Assembly: GCF_021083185.1 (NCBI RefSeq) | Contig: NZ_JAIGQB010000005.1 | Span: forward strand, 310,001 to 374,000 | Origin: Nocardioides furvisabuli | GTDB lineage: Bacteria > Actinomycetota > Actinomycetes > Propionibacteriales > Nocardioidaceae | Reading direction: 5' to 3' | DNA: 64,000 bases | Shown here: piece after piece, positions 34,039 through 42,868 of the stretch | Layout: the number at the start of each line of letters is the position of its first letter | Position numbering within the stretch: the stretch's first letter is position 1 | Notes under the pieces: model-generated | The model's database searches: none | What the model was told of the DNA's origin: nothing | What the model saw: only the letters and a program-made list of their open reading frames with translations | Made by a program: the position numbers and the translations under genes

Positions 34039-34627
34039 GCCCGTCGAAGGCCAGCGCCACGACGGCATCGGTCAGCGGTGCCGCATCGGTGCCCGGGCGC
34101 ACCCACTCGACCAACGAGTTCACCATCCCGAAGAGCAGCCGGCTGATCACGAGCGGGTCGAGGTCGTCGCGGAGCACGCCGTCGTCGACCGCCTCGCGGA
34201 CCATGTCGGCCAGCCGCTGGTCGATGCCGCGCCGCCGTGCGAGCGCCGCCTTCTCCACCGGGGTGTTGCCGTGCACGCGCAGCAACAGGGTCACTGCGGG
34301 CAGGTGGTCGACCAGCACGGTCACGCTGCTGCGTACGGCGGCGCGCAGGCGCTGCTCGGCGTCGAGGCCAGCGGTGGCCGAGACGGCGTCGAGCGCCGCG
34401 GTCAGCGCGTCGAGGGCCTCGTCCACGGCGCTCTGGAGCAGGTGCTCCTTGCTCGGCACGTGGTGGTAGATCGCCGACTTCGTCAGCCCCAGCTCCCTGG
34501 CCACGTCGCCGACGCTCGTGGCGTCGTAGCCCTGCCGGTTGAAGAGGTCGACGGCCACCCGCACGACGGCCTGCTGGTCGTGACCGGGGCGTCCCCGGCG
34601 CGACGCGCCCTCCGACCTGTCTGCCAT
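33959..34627 (-). CDS. paaR: TetR family regulator, probable PaaR
   Basis: A 222-residue TetR protein with the helix-turn-helix SVGDVARELGLTKSAIYHHV and a helical ligand domain. Placed between paaI and paaK and divergent from paaK, it is the likely phenylacetyl-CoA-responsive repressor of the cluster and should bind the palindrome at 29690-29709. The ATG at 34627 opens with MADRSEGASRRGRP; upstream in-frame Met residues would run into paaK. Its 3' end overlaps paaI by 80 bases on the opposite strand, which is unusual and gives its C-terminus a Gly/Ser/Arg-rich tail. Confidence 0.85.
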   Translation of the reverse strand: MADRSEGASRRGRPGHDQQAVVRVAVDLFNRQGYDATSVGDVARELGLTKSAIYHHVPSKEHLLQSAVDEALDALTAALDAVSATAGLDAEQRLRAAVRSSVTVLVDHLPAVTLLLRVHGNTPVEKAALARRRGIDQRLADMVREAVDDGVLRDDLDPLVISRLLFGMVNSLVEWVRPGTDAAPLTDAVVALAFDGLTHGAHSPGRRPSNQAGSGSGRGTPR

Positions 34628-34686
34628 GCCGGACACCTTCCCACGACCGACAGTCCCGACACGCCCGCGACCCGGAGGACCACACC

Positions 34687-35994
34687 GTGCTCGACCTGAC
34701 ACCCCGGCCCGGCGACCTCGACCCGATCGAGACCGCACCGCTGGAGGACCTGCGCGCACTGCAGCTCGAGCGGCTCCGGTGGTCGGTGCGCCACGCCTAC
34801 GACCACGTCGCCCACTACCGCCGCGCCTTCGACGCGGCCGGCGTCGGCCCGGACGACATCAGGTCGCTGGCCGACCTGGCCCGGCTGCCGTTCACGACCA
34901 AGGCGACGCTGCGCGACAACTACCCGTTCGGCATGTTCGCGGTGCCGCGCGAGGACGTCGTACGCCTCCATGCCTCCAGCGGCACGACCGGCAAGCCGAC
35001 CGTGGTCGGCTACACCCACGACGACCTCGACATGTGGGCCGACGTCGTCGCCCGGTCCATCCGCGCGGCGGGTGGGCGGCGCGGGATGGTGCTGCACAAC
35101 GCCTACGGCTACGGGCTCTTCACCGGCGGTCTCGGCGCCCACGGCGGGGCCGAGCGCCTCGGTTGCACGGTCGTGCCTGTGTCCGGCGGAATGACGCAAC
35201 GCCAGGTGCAGCTGATCCTCGACTTCGAGCCCGACGTGATCATGGTGACGCCGTCCTACATGCTCTCGATCATCGACGAGCTCGAGGCGCAGGGCGTCGA
35301 CCCGCGCTCGACCTCGCTCAAGGTCGGGATCTTCGGCGCCGAGCCGTGGACCAACGACATGCGCCGCGAGATGGAGGAGCGCACCGACATGCACGCCGTC
35401 GACATCTACGGCCTGTCCGAGGTGATCGGTCCCGGCGTCGCGAGCGAGTGCGTGGAGACCAAGGACGGCCTGCACGTGTGGGAGGACCACTTCTACCCCG
35501 AGATCATCGATCCCGTGACCGGCGAGGTGCTGCCCGACGGTGAGGAGGGCGAGCTGGTCCTCACCACGCTCACCAAGCAGGCGATGCCGGTCATCCGCTA
35601 CCGCACGCGCGACCTCACTCGGCTGCTGCCCGGCACCGCCCGCACGATGCGGCGGATGGAGAAGATCACCGGCCGCACCGACGACATGATCATCCTGCGC
35701 GGGGTGAACCTCTTCCCGACCCAGATCGAGGAGATCGTCCTCGGGCTGCCGGCGCTGTCGCCGCACTTCCAGTGCCACCTCGACCGCAGCGGCAACCTCG
35801 ACACCCTCACCGTCCGCGTCGAGCGCCGCGAGCACACCACGCCGGACGAGGTCGCTGCCGCCGAGGCCGAGCTCGCCCGCAGGATCAAGGCGTCGATCGG
35901 TGTCAGCGTGACGGTGGACGTCGTCGACGTGGCGTCGATCGAGCGCTCGGTCGGCAAGATGCGCCGCATCGTCGACCACCGCCCGGCACGCTGA
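34687..35994 (+). CDS. paaK: Phenylacetate-CoA ligase
   Basis: A 435-residue adenylate-forming ligase, as long as E. coli PaaK (437). The AMP-binding motif RLHASSGTTGKPTVVGYT and the YGLSEVIGPGVA region are intact, and the C-terminal lid follows ILRGVNLFPTQIEE. It makes phenylacetyl-CoA from phenylacetate, ATP and CoA, the entry step of the pathway and the source of the inducer. The GTG start follows GGAGG. It is divergent from paaR by only 59 bases. Confidence 0.97.
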   Translation: MLDLTPRPGDLDPIETAPLEDLRALQLERLRWSVRHAYDHVAHYRRAFDAAGVGPDDIRSLADLARLPFTTKATLRDNYPFGMFAVPREDVVRLHASSGTTGKPTVVGYTHDDLDMWADVVARSIRAAGGRRGMVLHNAYGYGLFTGGLGAHGGAERLGCTVVPVSGGMTQRQVQLILDFEPDVIMVTPSYMLSIIDELEAQGVDPRSTSLKVGIFGAEPWTNDMRREMEERTDMHAVDIYGLSEVIGPGVASECVETKDGLHVWEDHFYPEIIDPVTGEVLPDGEEGELVLTTLTKQAMPVIRYRTRDLTRLLPGTARTMRRMEKITGRTDDMIILRGVNLFPTQIEEIVLGLPALSPHFQCHLDRSGNLDTLTVRVERREHTTPDEVAAAEAELARRIKASIGVSVTVDVVDVASIERSVGKMRRIVDHRPAR

Positions 35995-36009
35995 TCTCCA
36001 GGACATTTA

Positions 36010-36037
36010 CCGACAACCACCGGGCGGGGGCTACAGT
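36010..36037 (+). promoter_or_regulatory. Candidate promoter of the SNF2 helicase gene
   Basis: CCGACA (36010-36015) and TACAGT (36032-36037) are spaced by 16 bp. If used, the mRNA would have a leader of about 150 bases before the TTG start at 36197. That leader holds no ORF or strong hairpin that I can see. Confidence 0.4.
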
Positions 36038-36196
36038 GGTCGCAGCGTTCCAGACGCCGTGCCGCTGTGATCACCCCCGATCCGCCGGCCGCTGCGCACC
36101 TGACGCCCGCTCCACACCTCCACGCCGTGGCGTGCGGGCAGAGCCGCACCCGGGCTCGCCCTTGCTGCGACGCGTACCCAAGTCCGGGAGGACCCC

Positions 36197-38311
36197 TTGG
36201 CCCAGCGCCAGCGCTCACGCGGCGGTCGTCGCACCCCTGCGCAAGCCCGTCACAAGGACAACGAGGGCATCGTCCCCGTGCTGGCCCGCGCCGTGCGCGA
36301 GCTCGAGTCCGCCGTCCAGCGCGGACCGCTCGCGCCGGGGCAGCGGGTGCGGTTCCAGGTGGTGGCCCTGCTGGTGCGCGAGCACCGCGGCGACGTACGT
36401 GCCTCGTCCGAGCTGACCGACGCCCAGAAGGCCGACGAGCTCAAGCGCCTCGACGGCATCGCGACGATCCTCGCCAAGACCGCCACCCGCGACCCCTCGC
36501 TCTTCGCCCTGCTCTCGGAGGACGCAGTGGTCACCGACAGCGCCCGTGACCTGCGCCTGGAGATGCTGCGCAAGGCCGGGGTCGAGGTCGTCCCCGAGGA
36601 GCCCAAGCCCGACGACGAGGCCGGTCCCGGCCTCGGTGAGCGCCGGGTCGTCCCGCAGTCGGTCGTGCAGCACCAGCTGGCCAACCCGTTCCTCGTGCCC
36701 GACTTCGGCATCGGCCGCGAGCGCCGGCGCGTGCACGGCCGGTTGGCGACGTGGGAGCTCCTCGGCCCGCTGTTCCGCTCCTTCGAGCTCGGCGGCGCCT
36801 CCTCGTGCATGGACCTGCCCGAGGCCACCTCCCTCAACGCTCCCGGCAAGCTCGAGCTGATGCCCCACCAGGCGCGGCTGATCGCCTCGGCCGCTGAGGG
36901 CCACCGCACCTTCCTCCTCGCCGACGAGCCCGGCCTCGGCAAGACCGCGCAGGCGCTGCTCGCCGCGCAGGCCGCTGACGCCTTCCCGCTGCTCGTGGTG
37001 TGCCCCAACGTGGTCAAGACCAACTGGGCGCGCGAGACCGAGCGCTGGACCCCGCGTCGCCGCGCCACCGTGATCCACGGCGACGGCGACCGGGTCGACG
37101 CGTTCGCCGACGTCATCATCGTCAACTACGAGATCCTCGATCGCCACGTCGGCTGGCTCGGCGACTTCGGCTTCCGCGGGATGGTCGTCGACGAGGCCCA
37201 CTTCATCAAGAACAAGACCTCGCAGCGCTCGCGCCACGTGCTCGAGCTCTCCGAGCGGTTGCGCGCCCGCACCGCGCGCCCGCTGCTGATGGCGCTCACG
37301 GGCACGCCGCTGATCAACGACATCGAGGACTTCCGCGCGATCTGGCAGTTCCTGGGCTGGATCGACGACACCATGCCGATGGCCCGGCTGATGGAGGCGC
37401 TCGAGGAGACCGAGCTGACGCCGGCCGACCCGCCGTTCTACCCGGCGGCGCGCAAGGCCGTCATCGACCAGGGCATCGTGCGCCGCCGCAAGGTCGACGT
37501 CGCCTCGGACATCCCGGCCCGCCGCATCGCCGACATCCCCGTCGAGCTCGACGACGAGGACACCCGCTCGATCCGGGGCGCGGAGCAGGAGCTCGCGCGC
37601 AGGCTCGTCCAGCGCTACAAGGCCGCGCTCGAGACCCGGCGTACCGGGTCCGTTGTGGAGGGCATCGACCACGAGCTCGTGCGCCGCGTCGCGACGTGGG
37701 AGCGCGAGGAGATGGACTCCGGCACCGGTGGGGAGAACGTCTTCTCGATGTTCCGCCGCATCGGCCGCGCGAAGGCCGGCCTCGCTGCCGACTACGCCGC
37801 CCAGCTGGCGCGCAACGTCGGCAAGGTGGTCTTCTTCGCCCGCCACGTCGACGTCATGGACATCGCCGAGGAGACCTTCACCCGGCGCGGGCTCAAGCAC
37901 GCCTCGATCCGTGGCGACCAGTCGCCGAAGGCGCGCGAGCGCGCGATCGAGTCGTTCGTCAACGACCCCGACGTGCAGGTCATCGTCTGCTCGCTCGCCG
38001 CCGCCGGCGTGGGCGTGAACCTCCAGGTCGCGTCCAACGTGGTGCTCGCGGAGCTGTCGTGGACCGACGCCGAGCAGACCCAGGCGATCGACCGCGTGCA
38101 CCGCATCGGCCAGAGCGACCCGGTCACGGCGTGGCGGATCATCGCCGCGCAGACCATCGACACCCGGATCGCGGAGCTCATCGACTCCAAGGCCGGGCTC
38201 GCGGCGCGGGCGCTCGACGGCTCCGACGAGGAGGTCTCGTCCTCGGCCAACATCCAGACCGAGGCCCTGGTCGCGTTGCTCACCGACGCGCTGGAGCGCG
38301 AGCTGGGCTGA
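36197..38311 (+). CDS. SNF2-family DEAD/DEAH-box ATPase
   Basis: A 704-residue SNF2-type translocase. Motif I is LADEPGLGKTAQ (near residue 242), motif II is VVDEAHFIKNK, GTPLIND follows, and the C-terminal helicase lobe ends with motif VI TQAIDRVHRIGQ. About 230 N-terminal residues come before the ATPase core. The TTG start has GGGAGG 6 bases upstream and a basic N-terminus. Such ATPases remodel protein-DNA complexes or take part in DNA repair; no restriction or defence partner sits beside it, so a housekeeping role is more likely. Confidence 0.9.
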   Translation: MAQRQRSRGGRRTPAQARHKDNEGIVPVLARAVRELESAVQRGPLAPGQRVRFQVVALLVREHRGDVRASSELTDAQKADELKRLDGIATILAKTATRDPSLFALLSEDAVVTDSARDLRLEMLRKAGVEVVPEEPKPDDEAGPGLGERRVVPQSVVQHQLANPFLVPDFGIGRERRRVHGRLATWELLGPLFRSFELGGASSCMDLPEATSLNAPGKLELMPHQARLIASAAEGHRTFLLADEPGLGKTAQALLAAQAADAFPLLVVCPNVVKTNWARETERWTPRRRATVIHGDGDRVDAFADVIIVNYEILDRHVGWLGDFGFRGMVVDEAHFIKNKTSQRSRHVLELSERLRARTARPLLMALTGTPLINDIEDFRAIWQFLGWIDDTMPMARLMEALEETELTPADPPFYPAARKAVIDQGIVRRRKVDVASDIPARRIADIPVELDDEDTRSIRGAEQELARRLVQRYKAALETRRTGSVVEGIDHELVRRVATWEREEMDSGTGGENVFSMFRRIGRAKAGLAADYAAQLARNVGKVVFFARHVDVMDIAEETFTRRGLKHASIRGDQSPKARERAIESFVNDPDVQVIVCSLAAAGVGVNLQVASNVVLAELSWTDAEQTQAIDRVHRIGQSDPVTAWRIIAAQTIDTRIAELIDSKAGLAARALDGSDEEVSSSANIQTEALVALLTDALERELG

Positions 38312-38383
38312 GTCCCACCCCTGCGGACCTGCTGGGGACCCCCGGCCCTTGTCCCGCCGGTCCTCGGCCGGTAGGCAGGAGGC

Positions 38384-38851
38384 ATGAGCGAAGATCGCGA
38401 AATCTACGGCGACATGTCGGTCGACGACGAGGACCAGCTGCAGCCCGGGGACACGCTGGACGACGGCGACCTCGAGGACGTGCTCGACCGCGGCTACTCG
38501 CCGCCGGACCGGGCCCCGAAGGGATACGAGGACTACCCGACCGAGGCCGAGCGCCTCCAGGGCGAGTCCCTCGACGAGAAGCTCGCCGAGGAGGAGCCCG
38601 AGCCCGACCCGTACGCCGAGGCGGAGGCCGAGGACGCCACCGACCGCGAGGACGAGAACGCCCTCGACGAGCAGCTCGGCCTCGACGAGGCCGACGAGCG
38701 CAGCGGGCGGCTGGTGCAGCCGGACGAGGGGCTCGGTGAGGACGTCGACAAGCAGGAGGTCGCCCTCGACGTCGGCATCGACGGTGCCGGCGCCTCGGCC
38801 GAGGAGGCCGCCATGCACATCACCCGTGAGCCGGAGCCGCCGACGGGCTGA
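38384..38851 (+). CDS. DUF5709 acidic protein
   Basis: A 155-residue, very acidic protein matching the actinobacterial DUF5709 family: the segment DVLDRGYSPPDRAPKGYEDY and the C-terminal EEAAMHITREPE are typical. It is soluble and largely disordered; the function is unknown. It stands alone and is followed by the palindrome row. Confidence 0.85.
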   Translation: MSEDREIYGDMSVDDEDQLQPGDTLDDGDLEDVLDRGYSPPDRAPKGYEDYPTEAERLQGESLDEKLAEEEPEPDPYAEAEAEDATDREDENALDEQLGLDEADERSGRLVQPDEGLGEDVDKQEVALDVGIDGAGASAEEAAMHITREPEPPTG

Positions 38852-38875
38852 GGGTCGGGCCCTTCCCCGCGTCGC

Positions 38876-38897
38876 GATCCCCGGGTACCCGGGGATC
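38876..38897. repeat. 22-bp perfect palindrome
   Basis: A 22-bp sequence identical to its reverse complement, running from GATCCCC to GGGGATC. It is the first of three neighbouring palindromes between the convergent DUF5709 and CHRD genes. Confidence 0.75.
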
Positions 38898-38900
38898 CTC

Positions 38901-38934
38901 GAGCCTCACCCCCGAAGCTTCGGGGGTGAGGCTC
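38901..38934. terminator. 34-bp perfect palindrome, probable bidirectional terminator
   Basis: A 34-bp sequence identical to its reverse complement, with arms reading GAGCCTCACCCCCGAAG. As RNA it folds to a hairpin of about 15 bp from either strand. It lies in the gap between convergent genes at 38851 and 38995, which suits a two-way terminator. No T-tract follows. Confidence 0.75.
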
Positions 38935-38944
38935 CAGTCTGGAG
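38932..38944. repeat. 13-bp palindrome
   Basis: CTCCAG, T, CTGGAG: 6-bp perfect arms, overlapping the end of the 34-bp palindrome. Confidence 0.55.
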
Positions 38945-38994
38945 GGGGAGGCCTACTCCGGGACGCCCGGACCCACGACCTCGGACCCGCGACT

Positions 38995-39498
38995 TCAGCG
39001 CTCGACGGCCAGCTGCCCGCGGACCGCGCCGCCCGGGTACTCGGCGTTGTGCACGTTCACGTAGTAGCTGCCCGGGTCGGCCAGGATCTCCGCAACGGTC
39101 TGGTCCCCGACGAACTTGCCCGCCTCGCCCTCGGTCAGGCAGTCGGCCGCGTTGCCGTCGGCGGGTGCGGCCAGGTTGACCACGACCGGACCGTTCGTGC
39201 CGGCGGCTCCTTCATGGATGTGTGCCGCCACGGGGGTGCCGACCTTGTCGACCGTCAGCACGTAGCAGAGCGTGGTCGGGTCGCCATCGACACCGAAGAC
39301 GTAGGCCTCGCCCCTGCCGTTGGGATCCCCTGCCAGGCGGTTGCTGGTGCCGACCTCTGCGCGGCCGGTCAGGTCGGCCTCGAGCACGACGTTGGTGTGG
39401 CCGGCGACGGCCATGCCCATGGGAACCACGGCGGCGGTGATGGCCGCTGCGGCAACCGCGCCCGCGATCGCGAAGCGCTTCTTCTTGGTGTCGAACAT
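38995..39498 (-). CDS. Secreted CHRD domain protein
   Basis: A 167-residue exported protein with a signal peptide at residues 1-33 (MFDTKKKRFAIAGAVAAAAI) and a CHRD domain: VAAHIHEGAAGTNGPVVVNL and YYVNVHNAEYPGGAVRGQL are the conserved parts. CHRD domains occur in chordin and in many bacterial secreted proteins; the function is unclear. AGGAG precedes the ATG at 39498. Confidence 0.88.
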   Translation of the reverse strand: MFDTKKKRFAIAGAVAAAAITAAVVPMGMAVAGHTNVVLEADLTGRAEVGTSNRLAGDPNGRGEAYVFGVDGDPTTLCYVLTVDKVGTPVAAHIHEGAAGTNGPVVVNLAAPADGNAADCLTEGEAGKFVGDQTVAEILADPGSYYVNVHNAEYPGGAVRGQLAVER

Positions 39499-39598
39499 GT
39501 GAGTCTCCTGGCTGGTGGTCGGACCCCGTCGACAGGGTTCGTGACGGAGGTCACATCGGATTGGTCCGACCTCCGGCATGCGCCGGACCTCCTCCTGC

Positions 39599-40342
39599 CT
39601 AGCTCATCCTCCGCAGCACGCCCACCGGCACCCGCTTGATGGCGAACCCGAGCGGCACCCAGGGCCAGGCCGGCACGACGGCGGACTTCTTCTCCTTCTC
39701 GATCGCCTCCACCATGGCGCGCACGCCCTTCTCGGTCGAGGCCATGAGCGGAGTCCTGGCCGAGGTGCCGGACATCTCGGAGACGATGTAGCCCGGGTAG
39801 AGGACGGTCACCTTGATCGGGGTGCCGTGCACGTCGGCGCGGAAGCCCTCGGCGAGGTGCGCGACCGCAGCCTTGGTGGCGGCGTACGTCGTGATGTTCC
39901 TCGGCATCCCGCGCAGCGCGGAGAAGCTCGAGACCATCACGAGGTGGCCGGAGTTCTGCGCCCGGAAGATCTGGGCTGCGGCCTCTGTCTGGGCCAGCGC
40001 GCCGATGAAGTTGGTCTCCGCGGTCTCGCGGTTGGCGTCGAAGCGGCCGGTGCCGAGCGGCTGGCCCTTGCCGAGGCCGGCGTTGACGACGACCTTGTCG
40101 ATGCCGCCGAGCTCGTCGCGGAACTCCTCGAAGACGCGGAAGACGGCGTCGTGGTCGGTGACGTCGAGCGCCTTGATGCCGACGCGCGCCTGGGGGTGAG
40201 CGGTGGTGATCTCGACGGCGAGCTCGTCGAGCCGGTCCGTACGCCGCGCGCACAGCGCGAGGTCGTGGCCGAGGGCGGCGAACTGGCGTGCCATCTCGGC
40301 GCCCAGGCCGCTGCTGGCGCCGGTGATGAGGATGGTCGACAT
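39599..40342 (-). CDS. SDR family oxidoreductase, last gene of the ACAD operon
   Basis: A 247-residue classical short-chain dehydrogenase. TGASSGLGAEMARQF binds the nucleotide, NAGLG follows, and the catalytic Ser (VSSFSALRG) and YAATK motif are intact. The C-terminal 40 residues (PAWPWVPLGFAIKRVP) form a hydrophobic membrane-associating tail seen in SDRs acting on lipids. It follows the histidine phosphatase by 8 bases, so it probably acts on a hydroxyacyl or oxo-lipid intermediate of the same pathway. Confidence 0.88.
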   Translation of the reverse strand: MSTILITGASSGLGAEMARQFAALGHDLALCARRTDRLDELAVEITTAHPQARVGIKALDVTDHDAVFRVFEEFRDELGGIDKVVVNAGLGKGQPLGTGRFDANRETAETNFIGALAQTEAAAQIFRAQNSGHLVMVSSFSALRGMPRNITTYAATKAAVAHLAEGFRADVHGTPIKVTVLYPGYIVSEMSGTSARTPLMASTEKGVRAMVEAIEKEKKSAVVPAWPWVPLGFAIKRVPVGVLRRMS

Positions 40343-40350
40343 GGGGGTTC

Positions 40351-41031
40351 CTAGCGGTAGGTGAGCAGGTCGGGGGAGCCGTCGGCGAAGAGGTGGTCGT
40401 GGGCGTTGTACGTCACGAGCGTGGTGCCGCTGGCGCCGCACACCACGGTGGAGGCGCCGGTGTTGACCGACACCGGGTTGAGCCGCAGCCAGAGGTCCGT
40501 GCGGGCACGCGCGTCGTCGGCGAGCAGGGACGCGGCCGCCCACGCGACAGGGCCCCCGCTGGTCAGCACGACCGCGGTGCCGCTGCGGGGCAGCGCGGTC
40601 ACGAGCCGGTCGAGGGCGGCCTCCACCCGGGAGGTGAAGGCGCCGAACGACTCGTCGTAGGCGTCGTCGTGGTCACCGGAGGTCCAACGCAGCGTGGCCT
40701 CGGTGAACCAGCGCTGGAAGGCGGCCTTCTCGGACTCGCCCTCCACGGTCGTCGGCTGGTCGTGCACCGCGAGCACCTGGACGTGGTCGAACTCGTTCCA
40801 CCCGGCGTCGACGTCCACGCCAGTGGTCCACCCCGCCCCCTCGAGGACGCCGCCGGCGGTCTGGGCGTGCCGCTTCATCTCGCCGGCCACCACGACGTCG
40901 GGGCTCACGCCCCGTGCTGCCAGTGCGGCTCCGAGCACGCGCGACTGCTCGTGGCCGGTCGGCGACAGGTTGTCGTAGTCGTCGGCGCCGAAGGACGCCT
41001 GCCCGTGCCGCACCAACAGGATGCGGCTCAC
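40351..41031 (-). CDS. Histidine phosphatase family protein
   Basis: A 226-residue phosphoglycerate-mutase-like phosphatase with the RHG motif in ILLVRHGQASFG and a second catalytic His in the GGPVAW region context. It is joined by a 4-base overlap to the APH-type kinase gene, so it may remove the phosphate that this kinase adds, or hydrolyse a related phosphoacyl compound. That link is inference. The GTG at 41031 is the overlapping start. Confidence 0.87.
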   Translation of the reverse strand: MSRILLVRHGQASFGADDYDNLSPTGHEQSRVLGAALAARGVSPDVVVAGEMKRHAQTAGGVLEGAGWTTGVDVDAGWNEFDHVQVLAVHDQPTTVEGESEKAAFQRWFTEATLRWTSGDHDDAYDESFGAFTSRVEAALDRLVTALPRSGTAVVLTSGGPVAWAAASLLADDARARTDLWLRLNPVSVNTGASTVVCGASGTTLVTYNAHDHLFADGSPDLLTYR

Positions 41032-42110
41032 GTGCTCGCGTCCTGGATGAGCCCGTCGAGCCGGCGCCCGATGATCTGCACGGCCGGTCCGAAGAGGGCA
41101 TACATCTCGTTGGTCGTCTGACCGTGGAAGTACCGGTAGTAGATCTGCTGGGCGATCACGGCCATGCGGAAGAGCCCGAAGACCTCGTAGAAGCGCCACT
41201 GCTCGCGGCTCACCGACCGGCCGGTGCGCTCGGCGTACGCCGCCACGAACTCGTCGCGCGTCAGCATGCCGGGCAGGTGGGTGGGCACCCGCCGCATCAT
41301 CTGGAACTCCTCGGTGTCGTCGGCCTGGACCCAGTAGGCCATCGAGCCCGCGAGGTCCATCAGCGGGTCGCCGAGGGTCGCCATCTCCCAGTCCAGCACC
41401 CCCACGACCCGCGTCACGTCGTCGGCGTCGAGCACGAGGTTGTCGAGCTTGAAGTCGTTGTGGATCACGCAGGTGGCCACGTCGTCGGGCTGGTGGGCGT
41501 CGAGCCACGCCATCACCTGCTCGAGGTCGGGCACGTCGTCGGTGCGGGCGTTGCGGTAGCGCGTCGACCAGCCCTCGACCTGGCGGCGGACGTAACCCGC
41601 ACCCTTGCCGAGGTCGGCGAGCCCGGTCGCCTCGGGGTCGATGCCGTGGAGCTCGGCGAGCACGTCGACGGCATCGAGGCAGAGCGCGCGCGCCTGCTCC
41701 GGCGACAGCGGCACGTCGGCCGGCCACTCGCTGCGCGGGATGACACCGGCGATGCGGTCCATGGCGTAGAAGTCGCCGCCGACGATGTCGGGGTCGTCGC
41801 AGAAGGCGACCATCGGGGCGACGTAGTCGAAGACCGGCGCCAGTGCCGACTGGATGACGTGCTCGCGGTGCATGTCGTGCGCGCCCTTGGCCTTCGTGCC
41901 CTTCGGCGCGCGGCGGACGATGAGGTCGCGACCGGACGGGAAGCGCAGCAGGTAGGTCAGGTTGGAAGCCCCACCCGTGAACTGCTGGACGGACGGCTCG
42001 CCGTCGAGACCCTCCGGCGTCGTGGCGTGCTCGCGCAGCCACGCGGCCACGCGGGCCACGTCGAAGGCGTCCTCCTCACGCACCTCGCGGGCGCCCGGCA
42101 CGGCGCTCAC
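41028..42110 (-). CDS. APH-type kinase of the ACAD10/11 class
   Basis: A 360-residue kinase. VQQFTGGASNLTYLLRFPSG is the nucleotide-binding start typical of ACAD10/ACAD11 kinase domains; catalytic and metal motifs VIHNDFKLDNLVLD and VLDWEMATLGDPLMDLA are complete. In ACAD10/11, and in the LvaA kinase of levulinate catabolism, this domain phosphorylates the 4-hydroxy group of 4-hydroxyacyl-CoA. Here it is a separate protein, directly downstream of the SDR gene (GTGA overlap) and in one operon with an ACAD10/11-type dehydrogenase. Confidence 0.88.
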   Translation of the reverse strand: MSAVPGAREVREEDAFDVARVAAWLREHATTPEGLDGEPSVQQFTGGASNLTYLLRFPSGRDLIVRRAPKGTKAKGAHDMHREHVIQSALAPVFDYVAPMVAFCDDPDIVGGDFYAMDRIAGVIPRSEWPADVPLSPEQARALCLDAVDVLAELHGIDPEATGLADLGKGAGYVRRQVEGWSTRYRNARTDDVPDLEQVMAWLDAHQPDDVATCVIHNDFKLDNLVLDADDVTRVVGVLDWEMATLGDPLMDLAGSMAYWVQADDTEEFQMMRRVPTHLPGMLTRDEFVAAYAERTGRSVSREQWRFYEVFGLFRMAVIAQQIYYRYFHGQTTNEMYALFGPAVQIIGRRLDGLIQDAST

Positions 42111-42868
42111 GAGCCGGCCGCCTGGAGCTTCGCCGCCTGGTCGCGCATCACGGCGTCGTAGGCGGGCCGGTCGGCCCACTTGAGGAAGTAGGCCTGGCGT
42201 GCGGCCTCGTCGGGCACGATCACGTCCTCACCCGCCTCCATCCCGGCCAGCACGGCCGCGGCGATCTCGTCAGCGGTGACCCGCGAGCGCTCCACCAGCC
42301 CGCCCACCACGCGGCCGACGAGCTCGTCGGAGCCCTGCATGGAGTCCATCAGGTTGGTGCGGAAGTAGGACGGGCACACCACGCTCGCGCGGATGCCGTA
42401 CGCCGCCAGCTCGTGGCCGCAGGTCTCGGTGAAGGCCACGACGGCGGCCTTCGTGGCGTTGTAGGAGCCCATCCCGGCCGGGTGCACGAGGCCGGCGAGC
42501 GAAGCGACGTTGACCAGGTGGCCCGACCCCTGCTCCTTGAGCATCGGCGTGAACGTGCGCGTGCCGCGCACCAGGCCGAAGAGGTTGATGTCGGTGATCC
42601 ACTGCCATTCCTCGAGCGTGCAGCGGTCGACCCGCCCGCCGCCGGCGACGCCGGCGTTGTTGACCAGCACGTCGAGACCGCCCCAGCGCTCGCGTACGGC
42701 GTCGAGGGCGGCGGCCCAGTCGTCGTCCGAGGTGATGTCGAGGACGAGATCCACGCCTTCTGCGGCGACGCGGTCGGTGGCCATCACCTCGTCGCCACGG
42801 TCCCGGAAGGCCGTCACGAGCGCCGCGCCGAGACCGGAGGCGGCTCCGGTGACCAGGACCCGGTTCAC
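42107..42868 (-). CDS. SDR family oxidoreductase
   Basis: A 253-residue short-chain dehydrogenase. VLVTGAASGLGAALVTAFRD, NNAGVAGGG, the Ser in NVASLAG and YNATK are all present. It is coupled by 4-base overlaps to the dehydrogenase gene before it and the kinase gene after it. A role in oxidising or reducing the hydroxyacyl intermediate fits; LvaD of the levulinate pathway is also an SDR. Confidence 0.9.
   Translation of the reverse strand: MNRVLVTGAASGLGAALVTAFRDRGDEVMATDRVAAEGVDLVLDITSDDDWAAALDAVRERWGGLDVLVNNAGVAGGGRVDRCTLEEWQWITDINLFGLVRGTRTFTPMLKEQGSGHLVNVASLAGLVHPAGMGSYNATKAAVVAFTETCGHELAAYGIRASVVCPSYFRTNLMDSMQGSDELVGRVVGGLVERSRVTADEIAAAVLAGMEAGEDVIVPDEAARQAYFLKWADRPAYDAVMRDQAAKLQAAGS

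Noticed and set aside
36197..38311. SNF2 helicase as part of a phage-defence island
   Set aside because: No methylase, nuclease, integrase or other defence gene lies next to it; the neighbours are phenylacetate and DUF5709 genes.
38876..38934. Cluster of common restriction sites (SmaI, KpnI, BamHI, XhoI, HindIII) like a cloning site
   Set aside because: The sites follow from two perfect genomic palindromes; order and flanks do not match a vector polylinker, and both flanking genes are complete and native.
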